From Lachnospiraceae bacterium (GTDB lineage: Bacteria; Bacillota; Clostridia; Lachnospirales; Lachnospiraceae): a stretch of 64,000 bases of DNA. The stretch is from assembly GCA_017520425.1 (NCBI GenBank), contig JAFXFO010000002.1, forward strand, positions 1 to 64,000. Reading direction: 5' to 3'. This document shows, in pieces, positions 50,152-58,958 of this stretch. A program made the translations under genes and the position numbers. Below the pieces are notes generated by a model. It was not told the origin of the DNA and did not search any database. It worked only from the letters and a program-made list of their open reading frames with translations. Numbering within the stretch: the first letter of the stretch is position 1; each line of letters opens with the position of its first letter.

Positions 50152-50637
50152 ATGATTCAGTATACAACTTTGGAAAATGTATCTGATGAGGTACTGTATG
50201 AAACCAACTGGAAGACCATGAGTGAGCGGCTGAAAAAGGAAGTGAACCTGGAGCGGTTTTCGGAAATGCTTAAGGAACAGAATTATGACCCTACCATTTC
50301 CGTAGGTGCTTTTGATACGGAGACCGGAGAATGTGTGGCTCTTGTTTTGAACAGCATCTTAAAGGATAAGGAGAAAACCGCCTACGATATTATTACTTGT
50401 ACGATTCCGGAATATCGAAGAAGGGGAATTGCAAGGGGGATTTTTGAGAAAGTATTTGCTTTGTTGAGAGAAAGAGGAATTGAAACATATACCACGGAAA
50501 CAAAGAGGGATAACCTGATTGCCCAGAGTATGTATCGGTCTTTGGGGTTTGAAATAAGAAATGAAATCGTAACAACCTTAAAAACCCTGAACGGAAGCAG
50601 GCAGGTGGAACAATATGAGGTTGTGATGAAGTTGTAG
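50152..50637 (+). CDS. GNAT-family acetyltransferase
   Basis: 161 residues. The acetyl-CoA loop is YRRRGIARGIFEKV (about 83-96) and the C-terminal motif is NLIAQSMYRSLGFEI. The ATG at 50152 is preferred over 50146, which touches the AAGGAGG ribosome-binding site. Substrate unknown. Confidence 0.85.
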   Translation: MIQYTTLENVSDEVLYETNWKTMSERLKKEVNLERFSEMLKEQNYDPTISVGAFDTETGECVALVLNSILKDKEKTAYDIITCTIPEYRRRGIARGIFEKVFALLRERGIETYTTETKRDNLIAQSMYRSLGFEIRNEIVTTLKTLNGSRQVEQYEVVMKL

Positions 50638-50672
50638 AGGTTTTGGAGTTACAGGAGAAAGAGGAGTGCAAG

Positions 50673-51463
50673 ATGGACCATTTTGTAGATGAAAGAGATT
50701 ATAAATTATTGGAGAGTGACAAATATACATTTTTTGTTTTAAGGCGTATTATGGACGGACCTTGCAAACTACTGTTATCCGACCATGAGCGATTAATCAT
50801 TTGCTTTTCAACGGAGCCCTTTCCACTTGGATTTGGACGGCGGATGACGCAACGGAAGAAGAGATGGAAAAGGCTTATCAGCTTGTAGTGGAAAATAACC
50901 TGATGGACAAACAACATACCTTTAATATTAAGTATGAGCTTGCGGATTACTTTATCAAAAGGGCTTTGAAAGATGGAATTCACTTATCTGTTACCACCAA
51001 TCTTTTTGCTTACGATTGTCCCAATCCCATAAAACCGGACAAGATGGCAGAGGGTGAAGTCTGTAAATGTGAGATGAAAGATATGGAAGAACTTGCTGAT
51101 TTTATAGAGATGTTCCATGACGAAACAAAAGTGGATCAAATGGACCGAAAAGGTTGTTTGGAGCATGCAGAGTTTAAAATAAAGGAAGGAAAAACTTATT
51201 TTTGGACGGATTCCGAGGGAAACCATGTGGCCACATGCGCCTACACCTTGAAAGGCGAGCTGGCAAGCATTGGAATGGTCTTTACACGGCCGGAATATCG
51301 AAGAAAGCATTTTGCAGAGAATCTGGTATATCAGGTTACCGAGATGGCGAAAGCCGAAGGATGTCTTCCCATGCTTTACACAGATGCGGACTATGCGGCA
51401 TCAAATGCCTGCTATGAGAAGATTGGCTATATTCTTCAGGGAAAACTCTGTATGATTGGATAA
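50673..51463 (+). pseudogene. GNAT-family acetyltransferase broken by a frameshift
   Basis: The N-terminal part reads from ATG 50673 (RBS GAGGAGTGCAAG) through LLSDHERLIICFSTEPFPL. The rest of the same protein continues in the next frame from WIWTADDATEEEMEKAY to the stop at 51463, with the acetyl-CoA loop YRRKHFAENLVYQV and NACYEKIGYILQGKL. Joining the two frames at about 50825-50830 (CTTGG) restores PFPLWIWT, as expected in this family, so one base appears to be missing. The downstream part alone lacks the N-terminal domain. It is either a recent mutation or a sequencing error. Confidence 0.8.
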
Positions 51464-51513
51464 ACCGGAAGGATGTACGATACAATTGATTGAAATGACT
51501 GGAGACAAAGACT

Positions 51514-52143
51514 ATGGCCAATCCATGGGAAAAGATAGAATTATGTGATTACGAAAACCATATGAGTTTGGAAAGTGTTTACCAGCTGCAGATTTTAAAC
51601 CAAATGATGGGGGAGCAGTTTGAAGCCTATGATATGGATACCATCATGATTCTGGGTATCGCAGGCGGGAACGGTCTGGAGCACATTGATAAGAATAAAA
51701 TCAAGAAAGTCTACGGAGTGGATGTGAATCAGGATTTCCTTGCAGAATGTAAGAAGCGTTATGAGGCATTGGGAGATGTGCTGGAGACAGTCCGGGCAGA
51801 TTTATTGGATGAGAATCTGCAGTTACCTTGCGCTGGGCTACTGGTGGCCAATCTTCTGGTGGAATATATCGGTTATGAGAGCTTTCAAAGGATTGTGGGC
51901 TTGGTGAAGCCTTTATATGTATCCTGTATTATCCAAATCAATACGGGCGAATCCTTTGTGTCAGATTCCCCTTATGTGCATGCCTTTGATTGCCTGGAGG
52001 AAGTCCACCATCAAATGGACGAGCAGAGTTTGACAGCATGCATGAGTCAGATTGGATATGGGTTGAAGTATACCGCGGAGCAGATGTTACCAAATGGGAA
52101 GAAGTTTGTCAGGCTGGACTATATCGCGCGTAAGGAAAAGTAA
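51514..52143 (+). CDS. Class I methyltransferase-like protein
   Basis: 209 residues. The SAM-site region reads IMILGIAGGNGLEHI (about 46-60), then YGVDVNQDFLAEC with an acidic residue ending beta-2 and TVRADLLDENL. It is a short methyltransferase-fold protein; the canonical E/DxGxGxG is altered to GIAGGNG. CTGGAGACAAAGACT precedes the ATG. Acceptor unknown. Confidence 0.75.
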   Translation: MANPWEKIELCDYENHMSLESVYQLQILNQMMGEQFEAYDMDTIMILGIAGGNGLEHIDKNKIKKVYGVDVNQDFLAECKKRYEALGDVLETVRADLLDENLQLPCAGLLVANLLVEYIGYESFQRIVGLVKPLYVSCIIQINTGESFVSDSPYVHAFDCLEEVHHQMDEQSLTACMSQIGYGLKYTAEQMLPNGKKFVRLDYIARKEK

Positions 52144-52269
52144 GCGACTGCGAAGCAGGCATTTACTTTTTCCGGCGCGATACCGACAAAATCAGAAGTG
52201 CGGAGCACGACAGACACGAAGTGGCTGGATTTTGGAGGTGAAAAGAACAACAAATAGGAGGAACCGTAC
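52144..52269. other. Short intergenic spacer
   Basis: 126 bases of GC-rich spacer without a gene, ending in the ribosome-binding site ATAGGAGGAACC of the Tam-like gene. Confidence 0.5.
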
Positions 52270-53043
52270 ATGGAGAATAAATGGGACTCAGAAAAGTATT
52301 TGAAATTTGAGAAAGAGAGAACCCAGCCGGCCATTGATTTGGCCAGACGAGTGGAAGGGCGAAATGTGGCGTCCGCTTTGGATGTGGGATGCGGCCCGGG
52401 GAACAGTTCTGCTGTGGTAAAGAGCGTATTTCCGGATGCGGACATATTGGGAATCGATTTTTCTGCTGACATGATAGAAAGAGCAAAGAAGGATTATCCG
52501 GATATGGCATTTGAGCAGTGGGATGCGGATGTATTTACGGAAGAGACTAGTCAAAAATTTGATCTAATCTTTTCAAATGCCTGTCTTCAGTGGCTTCCGG
52601 ATCAGTTTAAGACCATTACCAATCTTTATAAACTTTTGAATGACAACGGAATTATGGCAATTCAGATTCCCTGTAATTTTGATGAGCCCATCCACCATTT
52701 GATCAATAAGGTAGTTACCAGCGATAAGTGGAAAGCGGTTATAAAACAGCAAAGAGATTATGAGATGGGAACGATTGAGGATTACTTTGATGTGATTTCC
52801 GGCTTGTCTGAGAAATTTGATATCTGGACCACGACTTACCATCATGTATTACCATCGCATGAAGCCATTTGGACTTGGTACGAGGGAACCGGATTAAGAC
52901 CCTATCTTTCTCAAATTGATGATTCCATGAAGGATGAATTTAAGAAAGATATTATGGAAGAGATTAGGGTAAATTATCCTTTACAGAAGAACAACAAAGT
53001 AATTTTTGATTTCCCACGATTGTTTTTTGTAGTTGAGAAATAA
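52270..53043 (+). CDS. tam: Trans-aconitate 2-methyltransferase-like SAM methyltransferase
   Basis: 257 residues, close to E. coli Tam (252). Motif I ALDVGCGPGNSSAVV, ILGIDFSADMIERA, FDLIFSNACLQWLPD and, near the end, HHVLPSHEAIWTWYEGTGLRPYL, which is the Tam signature. Tam methylates trans-aconitate, a toxic by-product of aconitase. The family match is good; the exact substrate in this organism is inferred. AGGAGGAACCGTAC precedes ATG 52270. Confidence 0.82.
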   Translation: MENKWDSEKYLKFEKERTQPAIDLARRVEGRNVASALDVGCGPGNSSAVVKSVFPDADILGIDFSADMIERAKKDYPDMAFEQWDADVFTEETSQKFDLIFSNACLQWLPDQFKTITNLYKLLNDNGIMAIQIPCNFDEPIHHLINKVVTSDKWKAVIKQQRDYEMGTIEDYFDVISGLSEKFDIWTTTYHHVLPSHEAIWTWYEGTGLRPYLSQIDDSMKDEFKKDIMEEIRVNYPLQKNNKVIFDFPRLFFVVEK

Positions 53044-53069
53044 TACTTATCTTTGCGGAGGAGAATTAG

Positions 53070-53588
53070 GTGGAAAGACTTTTTGTGATAGATTTAAAAG
53101 ATTATGATGAGGACTGGCAGCGTTCCAAGCGCCCGTCAGTTCGTGCAATTATCCAATGTGGCGATAAACTGGCCATGGTGTACGACCAAAAGTACGACTA
53201 CTACGGATTTCCCGGAGGAGGCATTGAAGCGGGTGAAACCTTTCATCAGGCGCTTATTAGAGAGGTAAAAGAAGAGGTTGGATTGATGGTTATTCCTGAA
53301 ACTATTGAAGAATTTGGTTCGGCTTTAAGACGGGGTAGAAGCCATAGATTTGAGCGAACCATCTTCGAGCAGGAAAATTTTTATTATACATGCAAGGCAT
53401 ATGATACCATAGGCGAACAGATGCTGGATGAGGAAGAGGCCGAGGAAGGATATACCTTAGTATTCGTTTCACCGGGGGAGGCCTTGAGAAAAAACAGATA
53501 TGACGACCACAAGGAAGAAAACGGCGGAGTTTGGATAGAGAGAGAATCGAGGATACTGGAGATTCTGATTAGGAAAGCGGAATGCTGA
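53070..53588 (+). CDS. NUDIX hydrolase (paralog of the 44.7-kb NUDIX)
   Basis: 172 residues. Nudix box GGGIEAGETFHQALI then REVKEEVGL. The N-terminus RLFVIDLKDYDEDW and the later ERTIFEQENFYYTCKA match the NUDIX at 44745, so the two arose by duplication about 8 kb apart. The start is GTG 53070 after GCGGAGGAGAATTAG. Nucleotide-linked substrate unknown. Confidence 0.87.
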   Translation: MERLFVIDLKDYDEDWQRSKRPSVRAIIQCGDKLAMVYDQKYDYYGFPGGGIEAGETFHQALIREVKEEVGLMVIPETIEEFGSALRRGRSHRFERTIFEQENFYYTCKAYDTIGEQMLDEEEAEEGYTLVFVSPGEALRKNRYDDHKEENGGVWIERESRILEILIRKAEC

Positions 53589-53608
53589 TATCTAGTGTAT
53601 TTAATATC

Positions 53609-53870
53609 CTTGGGCATACATACGCCGTTTGTGAGTTTTATGCCCAATATTATGGCGATTTTATAAGGAAAAAGCATTATAAATTGATGGTTTGGGCATA
53701 GAGAGATATGGATATTATTCCTATAGCCAAATACCATGTGTATTGGTGGGCATGGTGTAAGATATTTGCGTAGCTATGCCCAAAATGCCAGATTATATAT
53801 AGATTATACTGGTTACATAAGTAATTTATTGGGCATCAATGTGAATTTTCTAAATACAATGCCCGATTTG
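53609..53870. repeat. Hairpin array 3 with TTGGGCAT/ATGCCCAA arms
   Basis: Four hairpins with about 20-23-nt loops. TTGGGCAT (53610-53617) pairs with ATGCCCAA (53640-53647). TTTGGGCATA (53691-53700) faces TATAGCCAAA (53722-53731) with two mismatches. TGGGCATG (53747-53754) pairs with TATGCCCA (53775-53782). TTGGGCAT (53829-53836) pairs with ATGCCCGA (53859-53866). Loops differ in sequence between units. It fills the 342 bases between the NUDIX and 2H genes. The architecture resembles arrays 1 and 2 but the arms are unrelated. Confidence 0.82.
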
Positions 53871-53930
53871 ATAGTTAGCTTTAAAGAATTCAAAATTATT
53901 AACAAGGAAAAACGGAAAGGAGAGCCCAAT

Positions 53931-54464
53931 ATGACCTACTACGCAGTAACATTAGAGTTTGACAAGATAAGTGAAAAGAAGATGCAGGAGATGATTGAGG
54001 AGGTGGCAAGAGTAACCGGCTGTGACCAAATGGTACAACAGAAGGTTCCGCCCCATGTGACCGTTTGCTGCCTGGAGGGGGACAATGATGAAGCACTGCT
54101 TGCCGAGATGGAGAAGATTGCAACTTCTATGAGTAAGCAGACCCTTCGGTTTGCCAATATTGGTGTATTTAATCCCCTGGTTATTTATCTGGGGCCCATA
54201 GTGAATGAATTTTTATTGGATACCAATCGGATTGTAAACGAAAGGCTATTACAGTATGCGGAGGTAGGTAATAAGGGTAATTATTTGCCTAATCGTTGGG
54301 TACCACATGTGGGAATTGCTTTAAAGCTGACACCGGATGCTTTAGATGAGGCCTTTGACATTGTACGTGAGAAGTTTACGCCCTTTGAAGCAGTGGTAGA
54401 GCGAATCCTATTGGTAAAAGCGGAGCCTTATGAAGAGATGCAGGCTTGGGAGCTGAGAGATTAG
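53931..54464 (+). CDS. 2H phosphoesterase (2'-5' RNA ligase superfamily)
   Basis: 177 residues. The two His motifs are PHVTVC (about residues 44-49) and PHVGIA (about 126-131); the second carries Gly where Thr/Ser is usual. Members act on 2',3'-cyclic or ADP-ribose-type phosphates in RNA or nucleotide metabolism. GGAAAGGAGAGCCCAAT precedes ATG 53931; a longer reading from 53736 would run through the hairpin array. Confidence 0.78.
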   Translation: MTYYAVTLEFDKISEKKMQEMIEEVARVTGCDQMVQQKVPPHVTVCCLEGDNDEALLAEMEKIATSMSKQTLRFANIGVFNPLVIYLGPIVNEFLLDTNRIVNERLLQYAEVGNKGNYLPNRWVPHVGIALKLTPDALDEAFDIVREKFTPFEAVVERILLVKAEPYEEMQAWELRD

Positions 54465-54486
54465 GTGTAAAATATGAAAAATACCC

Positions 54487-54522
54487 TTGACTCTCCCCCT
54501 AGGGCACCCTTTAGGGTATACA
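54487..54522 (+). promoter_or_regulatory. Probable MerR-regulated promoter of the second MerR fusion
   Basis: TTGACT (54487-54492) is followed after 19 bp by TAGGGT (54512-54517) or after 24 bp by TATACA (54517-54522). The spacer holds the dyads CCCTAGGG and ACCCTTTAGGGT. The overlong spacing and dyads are as expected for MerR control. Confidence 0.65.
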
Positions 54523-54567
54523 TAATAAAAGGTGCAAAATACTCACTTAACCTAAAGGAGAAGTACC

Positions 54568-55746
54568 ATGGACAAAAAGATGACATCGGGAGAAATCGCT
54601 AAGAAAACAGGGGTTTCTCAGAAAGCTATCCGTTTATATGATGAGAAGGGGCTGCTGAAGCCCACGGATTATACAGAAGGCAATTACAGATTGTATGACA
54701 AGGAAGCCCTGTCGGTACTGGAGAAAATCATTGCCTTGAAGCAGATTGGCTTTTCTTTGGAGGAGATTCATCAGAATCTGTCGGAGGACAGTGATGTGGA
54801 TATTACTGAGACTCTGAATCGTCAGCTGAATATTCTTATCGGCAAAAAGTATGAAATAGAGAAAGCTATCGCCAGCATTAACAGTGTCCTGGTACGTGAA
54901 AGTGAGCCGGATTGGGACAGTGTGGCTGATATCGTGAAGATGATGCAGATGAATCATGAAGCGGATCAGTATCATTACAATGCTTTGAAACATCACGCCT
55001 CTCCGGAAGACTGGTATGTGATGATCTACAAGAATCTGGGCCTACGGGCAAATGCAAGAGTGCTGGATTTGGGATGCGGATACGCCAAGCTATGGCGAAA
55101 TAACTGGAACACCATACCGGAGAATATGACCATCGACTGCTATGACTTGCGCGGCAGTTGGGCGGATGATTTCGAGACATATTTGGCAGAACATAAGGAT
55201 ACCCTGGCAGCAGGCACAACTATCAACCTGTATTTTGAGGATGTGGAAGCGCAGGAGACCTGGGAGTCTATCGCAAAGCGGGAGCCTTACGACTTTATCG
55301 TGGCTCACTATTTAACCGGTTATATAAAGGATTTGGAGCTGTTTTTGGAACGAGTGGCTGGTGCACTGGCACTCGGTGGTATGTTCTCCGTCAACGTGTC
55401 CGGGGCAAGCAGGGAGCATGCTTTTTGGCAGGATATTTTTACGAAACTACAGTTAAAGACGGATTTTATGAAGGAAAGTGAAGCAAAATCCCGAAAGCGA
55501 CTGGAAGGTTTTTTGACTATATTGGAGAAGTACTTTACCAAGGTGGAAAATACGGTTATAGACAATTGGATGCGCTATGAGGATGCGGACGAATTGTTTG
55601 CCCGCCTGTTGGATAGATATCCGGAGAATAAGAAGTATCTGACCGACAAGGAAAGAGTGGTTAAAGAATATTTTGTGCAGGAGATGGAAGCTCGGGGAGC
55701 CATCGTAGTGCCCACCAGCAGTGACTTCCAGCATTGTTTCAAATAG
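54568..55746 (+). CDS. MerR-family regulator fused to a SAM methyltransferase (second copy)
   Basis: 392 residues. MerR winged helix (about 4-75; TSGEIAKKTGVS, then IRLYDEKGLLKP), a dimerisation coiled coil (about 78-118), and a methyltransferase domain from about 160 (RVLDLGCGYAKLWRNNW, then TIDCYDLRGSW, DFIVAHYLTGYI, ALGGMFSVNVSG). The LW after motif I is shared with 8501 and 9706. The architecture equals that of 8501, but the domains have diverged. AAAGGAGAAGTACC precedes ATG 54568. The nucleoside phosphorylase gene begins 10 bases later. Confidence 0.82.
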   Translation: MDKKMTSGEIAKKTGVSQKAIRLYDEKGLLKPTDYTEGNYRLYDKEALSVLEKIIALKQIGFSLEEIHQNLSEDSDVDITETLNRQLNILIGKKYEIEKAIASINSVLVRESEPDWDSVADIVKMMQMNHEADQYHYNALKHHASPEDWYVMIYKNLGLRANARVLDLGCGYAKLWRNNWNTIPENMTIDCYDLRGSWADDFETYLAEHKDTLAAGTTINLYFEDVEAQETWESIAKREPYDFIVAHYLTGYIKDLELFLERVAGALALGGMFSVNVSGASREHAFWQDIFTKLQLKTDFMKESEAKSRKRLEGFLTILEKYFTKVENTVIDNWMRYEDADELFARLLDRYPENKKYLTDKERVVKEYFVQEMEARGAIVVPTSSDFQHCFK

Positions 55747-55756
55747 GAGGAGACTC

Positions 55757-56506
55757 ATGATTACAGATTGTTTTGACAGAGAGACAGAGCCCATTATCAG
55801 TTTGAAGGATTTTTACGGAGAGCCCAATCATTTGATTGATACCTGCCTCATTATTTATTCCAGAGAAATATACGCACATTTGCTGGAGACTTTTGCGTGC
55901 GAGGTGATCGGCGAAATGTCCCTGTGTAACGGTAAGATACCCATTTACAAGATGAATTATAAGGGGAAGGATGTGGCTTTCTATTTGACAGGGCTGGGTT
56001 CAGCGATTGCGGCTACGCTGTGTTATGAAGCAAGCTGGCTGATTGGCGCCACCAAGTTTATTATGTTTGGCTCTTGCGGAAGTCTCGATAGAGAGCAGAC
56101 CCACGGCAAGTATATTGTTCCCACAGAAAGCTATCGTGGGGAGGGATTCTCTTACTACTATGCAGAACCCACTGACTATATAGAGATTAAGAATGCACAT
56201 AAATTGGCTGCTATTTTTGAAGAAATGGGTGTTCCACATGTGCTGGGAAGGAACTGGACTACAGATGCTTTGTATCGGGAAACCAAGGGTCTTGTAGGCA
56301 AGCGAAAAGAAGAGGGCTGCCTTAGTGTAGAGATGGAGCTAGCCGGCGTGCAGGCGCTGTGTGACTTTCATGGTTTAGAGCTGTATGATTTCCTGGAAGC
56401 CGGAGATGTGCTGGAAGCCAGCGGCTATGAAGTAGAAGGACTTCACAATGCCAACCATGATTTTGGTAAGCTGTATATCGGCTTAGAGGTGGCACTGAGG
56501 GTGTAG
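55757..56506 (+). CDS. Nucleoside phosphorylase (uridine/purine phosphorylase-like)
   Basis: 249 residues. The phosphorylase fold shows YLTGLGSAIAATLCYEASWL, FIMFGSCGSLDREQTHGKYIVP and the ribose-binding SVEMELAGVQALCDFHG. It cleaves a nucleoside with phosphate to a base and ribose 1-phosphate. AGGAGGAGACTC precedes ATG 55757, which is coupled to the MerR fusion before it. The exact base is not clear. Confidence 0.85.
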   Translation: MITDCFDRETEPIISLKDFYGEPNHLIDTCLIIYSREIYAHLLETFACEVIGEMSLCNGKIPIYKMNYKGKDVAFYLTGLGSAIAATLCYEASWLIGATKFIMFGSCGSLDREQTHGKYIVPTESYRGEGFSYYYAEPTDYIEIKNAHKLAAIFEEMGVPHVLGRNWTTDALYRETKGLVGKRKEEGCLSVEMELAGVQALCDFHGLELYDFLEAGDVLEASGYEVEGLHNANHDFGKLYIGLEVALRV

Positions 56507-56514
56507 AGTATGGA

Positions 56515-56865
56515 TTGGCAGATAAATTAGGAGATTTGGGAACATCTATCGATTGATTGGAGAAGGGAATTCGTGTAGCGACAGATAGAAATGCTTTATT
56601 AGAACCATATATATGCTGAAAAATGTTGTGAATTCGAGGAGTCGGCAGATAGAATTAAGGATTTCCGGCTATATATATGCCGAATGAAGGCATTTTAGCA
56701 GAGAAACAGGCTGACAAGTCGATAATGCACACGCGCATTAACGGATAATAGTGAACATGGGCATATAGATTTTTGATTAAATAGGAATCTATATGTCTAG
56801 TGTGCGTTTTCCGCAATGTTTTCGACGGATAGAATAGAGTAAATAGTAATATCTATATGTCGATA
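56515..56865. repeat. Hairpin array 4 with GATAGA/TCTATAT arms
   Basis: At least three good hairpins and two weaker ones. CATATAGAT (56762-56770) pairs perfectly with ATCTATATG (56787-56795). TCGACGGATAGA (56822-56833) pairs with TCTATATGTCGA (56852-56863) except at one or two positions. TCGGCA (56642-56647) pairs with TGCCGA (56688-56693) next to GATAG/CTAT. Related words CGACAGATAG (56579) and ATCTATCGA (56544) belong to the same family. It fills the 434 bases between the phosphorylase and NUDIX genes; no gene is seen. Confidence 0.75.
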
Positions 56866-56940
56866 CCGTAAAATATGTACCTCGAGACGGAAAAAAGTGA
56901 CGATTTATTACAAAAAGTACAGTGCATGGAGGATATATAG

Positions 56941-57426
56941 TTGATTTTTAAAGCAAAAAGTGGTGCGGAAATAGTAGAAAAAATAGATGTAGATGAAAAC
57001 GAGGCTATTGAAAAGAACGCAAATTTAAATCATACGCTGGTGATTGTAAAAATAGAAGATGATTATTTGTTGGGATACCATAAGTGGAGAAATGATTGGG
57101 AAACATTCGGAGGACTGATTGAAGAAGGGGAAGGTCTAAGAGAATGCATTACCCGGGAATGTGAAGAAGAGCTTGGTATTACCGGTGTAGAGTTTGAGTA
57201 CTTAGGAATAGTGCATTACTATATGCCCCCTGATTATTGGGTCGATGAATGGCATGAGGAATATGGGGGCCTGTATGGAATTACTTTGTCGAGAGAATAT
57301 CTGCAAATCATCGAAGAGAAGAGACAGGACAAGGATGAGATTCCGGCAATAGGATTGTACTCAGAACTAAAGGCACGAGCAGAAAATATAGATGAAATAA
57401 ACGAAAAATTATTGGAGTTTTACTAA
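56941..57426 (+). CDS. NUDIX hydrolase
   Basis: 161 residues. Nudix box GGLIEEGEGLRECIT then RECEEELGI (about 58-81). Unlike the NUDIX at 44745 and 53070 it lacks the LFVxDLKxYD start, so it belongs to another sub-family. The start is TTG 56941 with TGGAGGATATATAG before it. More AT-rich than the neighbours. GNAT 57430 follows after 3 bases. Confidence 0.85.
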   Translation: MIFKAKSGAEIVEKIDVDENEAIEKNANLNHTLVIVKIEDDYLLGYHKWRNDWETFGGLIEEGEGLRECITRECEEELGITGVEFEYLGIVHYYMPPDYWVDEWHEEYGGLYGITLSREYLQIIEEKRQDKDEIPAIGLYSELKARAENIDEINEKLLEFY

Positions 57427-57429
57427 AGT

Positions 57430-57882
57430 ATGAGTAACACAAAATATAACTTACGAACCATCACAGAGCAGGATTACGACTTTATCTATCAGGTAAAGAA
57501 GGATGCTTATCAAAAGTATGTGGAGATAAATTTCGGCGAATGGAAGGACGAGCTGCAGAAGGAGTTTTTCAAGGCATTTATGGAAAAATTCAAAGAAGGC
57601 GCGCGTATTATTACTTTCCAAGGAAAAGACATTGGTTTTTATAATGATTGCCAAACAGAATATACATACGAAATCGGCAACATCTGTATTCTTCCCGAAT
57701 ATCAGAATCAGGGAATCGGCACAGCCATTTTGCAGGATGTATTAGATGCACATATAGACAAGGAAATACACCTGCAATATTTCAAGCAAAATCCGGTGGG
57801 AAGACTGTATGAGCGGTTAGGATTTGAAAGAGTTGGCGAGACACCTTATCATTATCAGATGAGGAAGAAATTCGTAGTATAA
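57430..57882 (+). CDS. GNAT-family acetyltransferase
   Basis: 150 residues. Acetyl-CoA loop YQNQGIGTAILQDV (about 95-108) after IGNICILPE, and the C-terminal motif NPVGRLYERLGFERVG. The ribosome-binding site is weak (TTGGAGTTTTAC), so translation may be coupled to the NUDIX gene. Substrate unknown. Confidence 0.85.
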   Translation: MSNTKYNLRTITEQDYDFIYQVKKDAYQKYVEINFGEWKDELQKEFFKAFMEKFKEGARIITFQGKDIGFYNDCQTEYTYEIGNICILPEYQNQGIGTAILQDVLDAHIDKEIHLQYFKQNPVGRLYERLGFERVGETPYHYQMRKKFVV

Positions 57883-57890
57883 GGAGAAAA

Positions 57891-58931
57891 ATGATGATAA
57901 AACCGCACAGATTACAAAAAGGTGATAAAGTAGCCATTGTTTCTCTGTCCAGGGGAATGCTGGGAGAGGATATGTTTATCCACAAATTTCATATTGCGAA
58001 GAAGCGTCTTGAGGAGGATTACGGTTTAGAAGTGGTTACCATGCCTAATGCTTTAAAGGGTGTGGATTATTTGTATGAGCATCCGGAAGCAAGAGCACAG
58101 GACTTAATGAATGCTTTTAGGGACCCTGAGATAAAAGCAGTATTTAATGCTATTGGTGGGGATGATACCATCCGGCTATTACCTTATATAGATTTTAATG
58201 TATTGCGGGAGAATTCCAAGATTTTCGCAGGTTTTTCGGATACTACCAGTAATCACTTTATGATGTACAAGGCGGGATTGGTGTCCTATTATGGCCTGTC
58301 TGTTATGAATAATATTGCAGAGTATGTTGCCATCAACGAATACACCAAGGAAGCCATGGAAAAGACCTTGTTTTATCCTCAGGATAAGCTGGAAATTAAG
58401 TGCAGTGACTTCTGTAGCTATGAGAATGAAAAGGTATGGTGGATGGAGGAGAATATGGATCAGCCCACACCCCGTCATCCAAATACCGGCTATGAAATCC
58501 TGCAGGGTACCGGCAAAGTAACCGGAGAACTCTTAGGCGGATGCATTGATGTATTTACGGAGCTGTTAGGGACGCCCCTGTGGCCTTCAGCAGAGGAGTG
58601 GAAGGGTAAGCTTCTGCTAATTGAAACCAGCGAAGTAGATATGCCGGAAATGGTACTGGCATGGTTTTTGCGTAATTTTCATGCCCAGGGAATGTTGCAT
58701 GTTTTGAAGGGTATAGTGGTAGGGAAGCCGGCTACGGAAGATAAAATGGAGAAGTACAAAGAAATATTCAAACAAGTAGTAGGCTTTGAAGCCGGATTGC
58801 CGGATTTGCCTATTCTTTACAATGTGAATGTGGGTCATGCATATCCTATTGGTGTATTCCCGCTGGGATTAACCTATGAAATAGATTGTGATAAGAAGAC
58901 CTTTACTTTACTGGAGAAAGCTACGGAGTAA
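57891..58931 (+). CDS. S66-family peptidase, MccF-like
   Basis: 346 residues. The LD-carboxypeptidase/MccF fold shows the nucleophile Ser in AGFSDTTSNHF (residue 116), the Glu in LLLIETSEVD, and the His in NVGHAYPIG, the triad of family S66. The sub-group with the long C-terminal half resembles MccF, which cleaves microcin C-type aminoacyl-nucleotides; others trim peptidoglycan tetrapeptides. Which applies here is not shown. ATG 57891 follows AAGGAG. No signal peptide, so it is cytoplasmic, as is MccF. Confidence 0.85.
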   Translation: MMIKPHRLQKGDKVAIVSLSRGMLGEDMFIHKFHIAKKRLEEDYGLEVVTMPNALKGVDYLYEHPEARAQDLMNAFRDPEIKAVFNAIGGDDTIRLLPYIDFNVLRENSKIFAGFSDTTSNHFMMYKAGLVSYYGLSVMNNIAEYVAINEYTKEAMEKTLFYPQDKLEIKCSDFCSYENEKVWWMEENMDQPTPRHPNTGYEILQGTGKVTGELLGGCIDVFTELLGTPLWPSAEEWKGKLLLIETSEVDMPEMVLAWFLRNFHAQGMLHVLKGIVVGKPATEDKMEKYKEIFKQVVGFEAGLPDLPILYNVNVGHAYPIGVFPLGLTYEIDCDKKTFTLLEKATE

Positions 58932-58958
58932 CCGATATATTTTCGGAGGAAAAAATTC

